From NCBI GenBank assembly GCA_944474755.1, contig OX104112.1:65520433-65584432 (forward strand): 64,000 bases of DNA. The letters are read 5' to 3'. Position 1 is the stretch's first letter. Every line of letters starts with the position of its first letter. Made by a program: the position numbers and the translations under genes. This document shows, piece by piece, positions 50,501 to 62,500 of the stretch. The notes beneath the pieces were generated by a model, which saw nothing but the letters and a program-made list of their open reading frames with translations, made no database searches and was not told where the DNA came from. This DNA is from Limnoperna fortunei (lineage: Eukaryota; Mollusca; Bivalvia; Mytilida; Modiolidae).

Positions 50501-53500
50501 GAAGTTAACTACTTGAATTCTATTTTAGGGCTGGTATATTTAAGAAATAAAAAGTATTGTCATTTTTGTTAATAATTTCCTTAAAGTTTACAATTATGTT
50601 GGAGGTCAAGGTTTACAAACATTCCTGGTATTTGAATATATTACTAATTTCATAATAAATATTTCTATTTATTATTATCAGTTCATAAAAATCCAATAAA
50701 TTGTAGGATTTGTAGTCTTTTGTGTAATGTCATTGTGTATAATAACAGTAAATTGTAACTTGGGTTTGTGAATCGTTGATCTTCGGGCAAAGTAGATTAC
50801 CCCGGAAGTTGTCATTCAATATATATTAGATATTGCTTACTAGTAAATTATATTCCTTCAAAAATGATAACAAAATGTTATTTTTATGCCTTTGTTGTGT
50901 GATCCTCGTACAGGAGCAATTTCACAGTAACGATTATTGTTTAAAGAAAGAAAAATTGTGAATTGTAAAACAATTAAATATTCATAATTCATATTCCATT
51001 AAGTGCAATATTTTGTATAATCAATGCATACATTTATTTCTACAAAAAACCATGAATAGCTCGGATAAAAAATCTATTTCCAGCTTTCAAGTTGTTTGAT
51101 GTTAAAAATAAACATTATCATTTATACTGTATATCAGTTACATTAATGTGATTAATTTTGTTTTATTTCCTTTTCATTTGACAAAATTCAATATTTGTAT
51201 AAATACAGCTGTCAGAAAATTTTATCAGATGAATTTTGTATTGGGATTGATAAGCAGTGTTTTGATAGGTGGCTGTGTAATTGATTTCTGAATTGGGGTA
51301 GCCGCATATCTTAATAAGATTACCATAGTCACTGCAATGCAAAATTAGATTTTGATACTATGATCCATTCACCACAATAATACTCCCCTCGTAAACTTGA
51401 ATGTGTGAACATTTTCAATAGAGAGTAGAGTTTATTTTGTGGTTAAAGGGGTGTAGCATTAAGATTATTTACATAGCTATTTAATGCTTGATGAAGCACC
51501 ACCACAAATCCCCTTGGCACAGTATTAACAGTTAATCCCTGGAGTATCTCTATGTTTGGATGATGTAGGGATGTTTAGTATTGACAGATACATGTGTAAG
51601 ATTTGGTAAGACATCCTATTATCTGTTCATTAGTTAATTCATTAATTAATTATGTGGAAGTTTGTTATCTAATCACATGTTCTCATCTCTGAGGATTGGG
51701 TAAAAAATTTGGCAAAGTTGTGCAACTTTGATAATTAAGGAATTTATGAAATTCTTTATTGTCTGGAGTAATGCAGTATTGGAATGAACTGTTTAAGATG
51801 TTTGTGTCCAGGCTTATTTCATCTTCTTGTTAGAATGAGAAGAGGGGATCACTTATTACACACAGATTACATCCTGCCAGGGTAAAGTGACATTAATCTC
51901 TCCACACATCTTGGAAATACATCATTATTGACTGCATGTGTGTTGAGTAATTATACAATGTGTGTTTATTATATAAAGTTCAGGTGTTTAAAAAGGAATG
52001 ATAACCATCATACACAATTGACCTTAGTGTTGAAGTGGATTTTTACAATATATGGATACAGTTTTGTTATTTGCGGTATATTTGGCACTAGTCCCATGGT
52101 TTACATAAGGCATTAAAGGATTATTATTATAAAATCAAATATTTATTTAACTTAAAACTTTCAGAAAGTTTGCACATTATGAGAGCTAATAAAAGTCATT
52201 GAATTTTATGCAAATATATATTTTTTTAAACCTTGTATATGTTTTTTGTTTATGTAGAGAGACAATTTTCTTTTTTTTTCTACAACATTAATTTTATTAT
52301 CTGAATTTAATAAAGAAATAAATCTTTTGTTGTCATTACAATCATGCCACTGGGTAAACATGTTTACAACTGTGATCAGTGATGTGTATCAAGTATATTT
52401 TTCATCTATCATAATTTTCATGTCTCAGGGATGCAGGGTGTTTTCTCTACCTGAGTCATACCTGTGTGATGTAGGTAAAAATTGGTCAGGAACACTATAA
52501 TTATACAGTTAATATAAAACTTGTCATCATGTTTTCTCATGGTTACTTCTTTAAACTGTAAGTACCTGGTAGTGATAGCTGGAGACTTACATACAGCATA
52601 CAGTGTTTACTGCCAGCAGCATATGGTGGAATGTTAGATGCATTCTGACACAGATTGCGCAGATATGGATATTGTCAACAGGTTAAAAAACTTCATTTAC
52701 CGGCCAAAAAATCTGTCACTTAAAAACCTTCATTTACCAGCAAAATGTGTCACTGTTGAGTTGAAAAGGGTTCATTAAAATCTGATCAATACACAAAGTA
52801 TGTATGTTTTAAGGATTTTTTTTTATAGAATGTAGACTGACATGTCATCAATACTTTACATAGTTGTTATTACAGATGTGTGACCTGTAGTACTGCAGTT
52901 CTCTTTGTGTTCCTGAATTATCATAAGACAAGTTATTGTCATTATAAGGAATGTTTGGTAAATTCTTTTTCAGGCGTACATACCACGAAGGAAGTAGCTC
53001 AGAGCACTTCAGTGATTCAGATCAAAGCTTTATCTGTGATAGGACGAGAATCTTCAGCCGTGATGATGGTGATGGGGCCAGTGCTGACAAAAGTCCACAA
53101 TCCACGGCAAGATGTAGTCCAATTATTTTAACGGATTCATCTAGTCCAAATGAACCTTGTCTCACAAAAAGTAAATCGACAGATACAGTATATGGTGAGT
53201 ATTTCAAGGATTGAAGTTCCAATAAGGATTATTACAGTATTTATAAAGAACTTAGAAGATTGGTGAAATGACTAATAAGAACATACCCTTGTATGATATT
53301 ATTGGGAGATCTTAGAGTGACTTTTGTCATTATTTTTTACTTGATATCAACAGAAATTCGGAATAAGCATACAGTGTAACTTTTATGATGTCTTTGTGAT
53401 CCATTTTCTTAAAGAAAAATGGCAAAATGACTAGAATATACAACCTTTGTATCATTGTACGATAAAAGAGTGTCAAAATTAGAGAAATTGATAATAATCA

Positions 53501-56500
53501 TTGGATAACTGAAAGTCTTGTGATATATTTGATCCAAATCAGTCTTCATCAAATTTACTGTTAACAAAAATTACCCTAGTATTAAAGCAGCAGAAATTGG
53601 GTCCGACTGTAACAGTTAACAGAATATTGTAATGTAAAAATACATGTATAGGCTATTATTTTCAACCTTTCTAGAATACATTTTCTATAAACTTAATTAC
53701 TTGTTTAACTTAGTTATATTATCAGTTATGCACAAGGGTTGATGTTACCATAGTTTCACTCCTCCAGACTTGCATTATGGACCTCGTTGGAATTTTTATT
53801 ACTAGGCAATACAGAATCAGCTTTAGTATATAAGTCCTGTACTTATTTTCTAATTGTAAACTGTTGCTAGGCAGAGACAATAACAAAAAGGGGAGCTAGC
53901 ATTAGATTGGTATTTAACTATGATCATTTATGAAACTTGAGTAGGGAGAGTTCTGTCTGTTCTATAAAATTTGATATTTTTCATTATTGTGTCACCTATT
54001 TGTGGTGGTGTCACCTGCACCTGCTAGTGACACCACTGTTTTTTACCATGTAAATGTTAGGTTAGTTACCCATTTTATTGATCCAAGATTTCCAAGAAAG
54101 ATAGAAGACCATATAATATTTCATCATTTATAACAGTGGCACGCAATTTGAAGTTGTGCTTCTGATCTCATGAATTGAAATGTTTTCCTTCCTATTTTTC
54201 TTGACATGGGAACTTAAGAAAATTATATGGTTCTGATTTTGTGTAATCACACAGATCCAAAACTTTTTTCCAACAAATTGTACACCATTCCCCTTTTATT
54301 AAGGCACTTAAAAAACCCAAGTATTTATATTGATGTTGGAACACATGCCTGTAGCATAGTAAAAGTAGACTAAACTTATTTATAGCCTAAAAAAATGAAT
54401 AAAAATTAAACAGACTTTTGGCAAGTTTACAATACATTGTACAAGTTTTACCAAGACAGTGTGTTAACATGTGCAGATTTTACATTCAATAATATATTTT
54501 TAATTTTGACTTCAGTAACATTTTAATGTCTGTAATATTCATACTTTTGCTGTATGTTTTCATCCTTTTATTATTTTATTAAATTATACAATAAAATACA
54601 CAAAGAATCGATTAATATATTTCAGATTCCAGAATAAACACAAAAATGATTTAAATAATAAAGTAAATAAAATAGATAAAACAGATATGTATAAGCCTCA
54701 AACTGCAACAAGAAATCTGCTAATTAAAGGCTAGATTTCTGATCTACCAATTAAACATGTATTTTCTGATTTTAAGACTCATTGTTATTGTTTGTGATTT
54801 AGACTTTTGTGCCTTGTATGTGTTATTCTAATTCAAAACTTTTCAGCCAAAGACAGTGGTACAGAGCTTGAAGACAGTGGTAGTAATACCGTAGATAGGG
54901 CTCAGTACGAAGACCTACTGCAAGAATATATGGAACTGTCTGATACCATGTCAAACACCAAGAGAGAACTTCTCAAATTACAAGATGTGGTAAGTGTAAA
55001 TTGACCATCCTGTCATTGTGTGGGATGCAGTTCATTAAAAAATATTAAAATATATATATCTCAGACTAGATACATGTTAAAAACTTTAACTACGTTACTT
55101 CCTTGTTGCATTATCATAATTAAAAAACATACATATTTTCGCTTCTCACAGAACTACAAAATCAAAAGTTGCTTCACATGAATGATCCCCTATTTTAATA
55201 TCTCATATATCAATTATCACAAATTGTATGGATACTCAAAGTAGTCTCGAGGGGCCTCGGTGGCCGAGTAGTTTAGGTAGTTCCTCTACTATTGATGACG
55301 TGGTCTGTCAACAGTGAGGTGAGAGTTTGAGTCTCACTGCAGGCAGGGTGCACTCGACTCCAATCTTAATTGACAAGGATTGCAAGTTTTCCTACTGCAG
55401 ATTGGGGGTAACTCCAGCTTCCTCCCCCAATAAAAACTGGATGCCATGATATAGCTGAAATATTGCTGCAAATGGCGTTAAACAATATCAAACAAAAAAT
55501 CAAAGTAGTCTCAATATATAAAGACATATTTTTTTGTCCTTTTTCAGTTATTAAGTGGTGAGCCCCCTGATGGTGCTGAGGACAGTCCTAGACCTGTTAT
55601 TCCTGGCTCATCACCAGCAGAACAAGTGGTAAGGATTACAACAAATAATTTGTAGAATAAGGAAGATTGGAAATTATGTAACTAATTAAACAAAGATCTG
55701 TTTGTAAAAATGTATTTTGGATCTGGAGGTCATTAAGCAGGACACATTTGTATCTGTAACAGATTCAAATAATGTGTTACTTGTAATACATTTCATTGTT
55801 TTAAGAAAGTATAAAAGTTGTTCAGCTAATTTATAAGCTTACAGAATTTGATTTTATTGTAATGGGATTCATGATGAAAGTTTTCTAAGCTTGACTTCTC
55901 CCTTGAAGGTGGTGTTAGAAAGTCAGCTGATACAGGTGCAGGAAGCCTGCTCTGAATTACGGGAGGATTTGTCTCGGACCAAAAATGATTGTATGCAGCT
56001 ACAGGGTACAAAGTCTGGATTACAGCAGAGGATGGCTGATCAGGAAGAGAAACTGTCTCAACTGAAGGCTGAACTTCTACGCAGAGATTTTGAAAAACAG
56101 TCATTAGAATCAGAAAAGGTAACATTCAATTAAAAATACAATTGATTAGAAAAACACAACAAAAAAAATTAAATAAAATATATAAGCATAATTGGTTCTG
56201 CTGGTCTATTTTTTTAAGTAGCCACAAGGTTTTTTTACTTTTGATTGGGATTTGGGTGGCGGTATAAGTTTTGTAGTTACCTTACATCTTTATATCAAAA
56301 GGTTCACACTTACACATATTAAATATTACAAAAATGTAATCTTAAATTTACAGCTAGTATGTAGTTTACAAAATAACTAGACCAAATTGTAAGGATTTAA
56401 GCCTGCATAACATCAAGATCAAAAAGACATACACAATCTTAATATGAGCTGTCAGTTCTTTTCTAACTCTTGTAAAGCAAATAGAGGCATAAGAACAGCA

Positions 56501-59500
56501 ACCTCTTATTGTTTGTGTTCCAAGGGCATCAAGTGGTCAGAAATGGATTGTAACACACAGGCTTTTCAATATATTAAATCGTATAAACTTTCAGGGTGAA
56601 CTAAAGATGAAGATTTTTGAGCGAGATAAAACAATAGCAGAATTAAGAGTAAGTCTTTACATTTACTTTCAATATTACAAACACAATTGTATGTTGTATA
56701 GTATGAAGAATAATAGGATTATCGTTGTGCATACTTGAACAGGACTAATTATTTAAATGCTGAACTTTCTAATTGTAGGTATGAACATATACTTGGTACT
56801 TTGCATCCTAGAATTAATATCTTTCCATATTAACAAATGTGCCCCTCAAATCAGCACAGTTTCATATATAATTACATGTTATTTAATTGACTACTATGCT
56901 ACAAGAAACGTATATTAATTTCCTCAATATTCAACTGTTAGTAAAAATGCTTAGATATTTTTTTAAACGAGAAACTCTTTGAACTATTTCAGAAAGATAT
57001 AGCTAAAAGAAATCTACGAATGGAGCAGTTACAGAATGAAATCCAGTTACAGATCCAGGAAAAAGAGTCAGTCACTCGAGCCCTAAAACAACAAATAGCT
57101 GATCTTCATGAACGGTTACGTGTTGTTGGGGAAAGAGGGGTATGTTAATTATATTACATCAATACAATAGCTTGTAATAAATAAGACAACAGTAGATATC
57201 CAACTAATAGTATTTTAATTGGATGCAACATATAAAAATTCTGAATTTCACTGATGATTTTTATATATGATGTGCAACTGTTCGTTATGAAATCAGCTCA
57301 AGTTCATTTCAACTATGGAAGCTTTTTTATTGACATTCATGGCATGTAATATGTAACATTTTCAAAAATATATAATGAAGTAGATAATTACAAAAAATAC
57401 GAAATACTACAATTATTACCTTTTAAACTTTTTCAAACATTTTTAGAAATATTATGTTTTATTTTCCTGTTTTGTTTAAGGCCACACTTTCAGCCAGAGT
57501 AGCATCACAAGACAAAAGAATGGCCAAATTAGAGGGAAAAATTCTACAAACAGGAGAACCTTATCAAAGGGAAGCTACTCCTTCTGGAATTGTAAGTATC
57601 TCAATAAGATGTTGTTGCAAACCTTACCTCAATAATTTGCAATGCTGACAATTATATTTTCATGAACATTACACTTATTGTTAACTTAATGTTAGAAATT
57701 TTTTTATTTAAGAATGATTTTAGTAGCATATGAAGTCTGTTTTGACAAAATCAAATCTTAGTATCTTGGAAAAATCATCTTATTAGTATACAATATCTTT
57801 CTTTACTAGTAGTTATTTAGGTATTTAGTAAATACTTTAGGAAATTGTCTTCGTATGACTTTGGTTACTTTAAAATGTTGTTAAAACTGTTTTAACTTTA
57901 AAATTAAATATTTACCTTTTACCCTTTTGCAGCCAGGAGAAGAGCTGCATGTAGTACGAGATGCTATACATAGTCTTCGACTTAACTTCAAAACTTCTGA
58001 TCCACAACAGCATAAGTTAGACACTGTTGAACAGTTTGTCTGTTCATTACTGGATAAAATCCAACCGTCGAACAATCTGTCCAATGGCCAGGTAAGTACA
58101 AGTAAATACAGCCATCTTAACAATGTGTACAAGTCAATCCTACCGTTGAACAACCTGTCCGATGGCAAAGTAAGTACAAATAAATACACTGTCTTAACAA
58201 TCTGTCCTAAAGGCAAGTAAGTACAAGTATTAAATACAGCCATCATAACAATCTATCTAACAACCAAGTAAGTACAAGTAAATCCAACCGTCGAACAACC
58301 TGTCAAACAAATACAACAATGAAACAGTCTGTCCAACAGCCAACTAAGTCTAAGTAAATGCAACCTGGTCAGCAGCCAAGAAAGTACCAGTAAATACAAC
58401 TGTCTAACAATCTGTCCAACAGCCATGTAAAAACCATTGAATGTTGCCATCTTACAATTTATCTAAGTGTTAATTAAGTTCAAGGGAATACAGTTGTCTA
58501 ACAGTCTGTCTATTTGCCAAGTAAGTGAAAGTAAATACAACCGTCTTAACAATCCTTCAAAGTCCAAGTTAGGACAAGTAAATGCAATTTTCAGACTTAT
58601 GATTATTTATCAGTAATTTGTACATTTTGCCTTTGATGTGTACTGCTTATAGAGTCAATAACAACGTACTGGAACATTTATCACTGAATTACAAGTCCAT
58701 AGATAAATTACAGAAATTCAGTAACAACGTACTGGCCTTTATCACCAAATTTATCGGGTCAGTAGGTAAATTACAGACATTCTTTTGGACACAGACTTTA
58801 TCACAGCTTAACATATCAGGTTCACCTGATACTTGCCGTGATCAAGTCTGTATCAAAAACAAATGTCCAATATTCCATATAGAAATAACAGTTGTCCTTA
58901 ATTATAACTATATCAGTGATTAAGTTGAGGTTAACAAACTTACATAATTTGTAAAAACTTATTAGCAATGTAAGCAACAACCAAATAATCAAGGGAATTA
59001 TAATTAAAATTAATGTACACATATACTTAAAGTCTATACAAAGACATATACATTGTATATATAAAACATATGGCCTTATTTGAATATATTTTTGTAAAAG
59101 AAATTTTAAAATGTGTAAGAAATAAAATATGTACTTTGTTATTTTTTTCAGTACACGTATGCTAGATGTCTGAACTTTGACTCTACAGGAGATGTTAGAC
59201 GATCCCCCATTACCTCAATACCAGGTAGTCAGCACAGTGAGTGTTTGTTGTTATGGTTGCACTTTGTGTATATTAATTGTTTTCACCTGTTAAATGTTTG
59301 TATATTGTGGAAATGTGAATTCCAACTGTTGTGGTTTCACTGGTATTTATAGGGAACAGCTCTGAAAGTTTTTAATGTTCAGATTAACTCATGTGATGGT
59401 TACCTTTTTTGGTTGCATGAAATTGACTGATTTGATTAAAAAATATTTGTTGTACTTCTAATACTTAAAAATGGAAACTGTAGAAATTTTAGACGAAAAT

Positions 59501-62500
59501 GACAATTTTTATCATATTTTTACAAAAGCGAGGAACTGACTACTAAGCTTGCGGTTATAACATTGATTTAATTCAGACATTTGTAATAGTTCATGGAAAA
59601 TATATAGATAGATAGAGGGTATATAGTAATGGGATGTGTCCGTCCGTCCATTACACTTTCTCTTATGCCCAACTCTTACACTACTGAATGAAATTTGATG
59701 AAACTTACGCAGAATCTTTGTCACATAGTGCCATTGTGCACCTGATATTTAACATTTTGATCGGAATTATGTTTATGCTTTCCCATAGAAAAACATGGAC
59801 TTTATCATGAGATAAGGGAAGTGGGGGTATCAATTAGTGCTCACATTTTTTCCAGGTTATTTTGGTATTGGTCACTGATTTTTAGCTCTTCAGTAAACAA
59901 TATGGCAGCCCATAGCAACATCATTTACATATTATTTCCAGTTGATTTACAAACATGAATGTCTCATTCCATTTCTGTCTTTGTCATTCTTCCCAAATCT
60001 GTTCACAAACACAGTCAAACCACCTTGTCAACTTAGTGTTCTTTCACACAATTATCACAATCTGAGCATTACCTTCAACTGCCAAATTCTTTAAATGAAT
60101 ACAGTGAGACGTCACAAAATGTATAACTCTTGATTGACATTAAAGTGATCTTTTTGAAATATTCTTTTGAAGTAACATTTCATTAATTTATTTATGAAAT
60201 ACTGTTATGTTAAACAAAGAAAGTAATTAAATCATGAGACAAAGAACTTTTTTTTATTGTTCACTAAAATTGTTGATTAAGTAAATCGTTAAAAGAATGG
60301 AGCTAAACAGGCTCATATCTCTAAATTTAAATTTTACAAAAATATTGTATAAAAAGTAATAAAATTATAGATAGTATTATAAAGACGCATACCAAAGGTG
60401 ACACTGATCAAAATGTGGCTTAAAATATGTTTGAATGAAAATGTTTTAGATAAGATGGGAGTTTGAATACTCATACTGTTTCTTTGCGATCACCACACTT
60501 TATAATAATGTATAGGAGGGATAATTAAAAATCTTAATAACCCAAAGTAAATGACCTTACAACACTTTTTAAAATTGCAGTATAAAAACAATACATATAC
60601 ATGGTCAAAGCATCGAAAAAATATTGGTATTTGGTGCAAAACCCGGGAAAGGCTTGACAGATCCTCACTTTTTTCCCCTTTTTTAAGCCTCATACCAATA
60701 TTTCTGATTTCTTTGACAATGCATATTATACCCAACGCTTTCGAGCCGGGGGTATATAGTGTTAATGGTGTTCGTCCGTCCGTCCGTCCGTCCGTTACAC
60801 TTTCTCTTATTTGCAACTCCTCCTACACCACTGAATGGAATTTGATGAAACTTACACAGAATCTTTGTCACATAGTGCCATTGTGCAGGAGATATTAAAC
60901 ATTTTGATCGGAATGATATTTGGGGTTTCCCATAGAAAAACATGGACATTGTCATTGACCTAAGGGGGTCCTCATCTCTTATGTGCAACTCCTACACCAC
61001 TGAATGGAATTTGTTGAAACTTACACAGAATCCTTGTCACATAGTGCCATTGTGAAGGTGATATTTATTATTTTGATCGGAATGATATTTGGGGTTTCCC
61101 ATAGAAAAACACAGACTGTATTGACATAAGGGGATACCCATTTCTTATGTGCGACTCCTACAACACCACTAAATGGAATTTGATGAAACTTACACAGAAT
61201 GTTGTCACATATTGCCATTGTGCACTAGATATTAAACATTTCGATTGGAATGATATTTGGGGTTTCCCATTGAAAAACATGGACTTTGTCATTGACATAA
61301 GGGATACCCATCTCTTATGTGCAACTCATTCCTACACCACTGAATGGAATTTGTTGAAACTTACACAGAATCCATGTCACATGGTGCCATTGTACAGGAG
61401 ATATTTAACATTTTGATCGGAATGATACTTGGGGTTTCCCATAGAAAAACATGGACTTTGTCATTGACATAAGGGGATACCCATCTCTTATGTGCAACTC
61501 CTCCTACACCACTGAATGGAATTTGATGAAACTTACACAGAATCCATGTCACATAGTGCCATTGTGCAGGAGATATTTAACATTTTGATCGGAGTGATAT
61601 TTGGGGTCTCCCATAGAAAGCATGGACTTTGTCATGGACATAATGGGATACCCATCTTTTTTTTGCAACTCCTCCTACACCACTGAATTGAATTTGTTGA
61701 AACTTACACAGAATCTTGGTCACATATTGCCATTGTGCACTGGATATTAAACATTTTGATCAGAATATTATTGGAGGTTTCCCATAGAAAAACAAGGACT
61801 TTGTCATTGACATAAGGGGATGCCATTCTTTGGGGGATTGGGGAGGGTTACATGTTTTATCTGCAACTTCACCTTCATGTTTAACTAGATAAAATTTCAA
61901 TTTCATAATTAAGAACACCTGAATTTTCAAAGTAATTGTGAAACGGGGCGTATCAATGGTGAGCATTGCTCACAGGGTATTTTTACTCTAGTTATCTTTT
62001 CCAACCATTTTTAAAGTGCCCCATGTAAAATTTTAGAAATGGCATGCCATCTTTTAAATATCCAAATTACAATTAATTTTTTATTTGCAGGTCAACCTGA
62101 CCTTGAACAAACATTACAAAGGATATCTGATTGTTCATTAAGCAATACCTATAAGCGTATGTTTCATTTATATCTAGATTGAAAAAAGAATGTCTCAAAT
62201 TGCACCACATATAAAGATTTATTTTTAATTTCCCTGCAGAGGCTTATTTTTAATTAATTATGCTTAGTTGATGTATGTTATTAAGAAAAATTATTAGAAA
62301 CATCCTTTTTTTGATTTATTGCATGAAGACTGTGTATTATTTCACAGCTGTCATTTATTTAAAAATAAAGAAAAAAAATACATAAAAACACAAAAAATTA
62401 AGAAAAATTTCAATAACTGTAGAAGACCATGATAAAATCCAATTGGTGAAACTAGTTTTAGCTACCTTTAACAGAACATTTTATTTGTAGGTCGATCTGA

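Noticed and set aside
52880..53131. Alternative 83-codon frame over dixin exon 6
   Set aside because: The acceptor at 52973 and both flanking phases select the other frame, which gives the expected Ser-rich linker.
58618..58923. 101-codon frame in dixin intron 13
   Set aside because: It spans a local direct duplication, lacks splice signals in the gene's phase, and has no counterpart in dixin.
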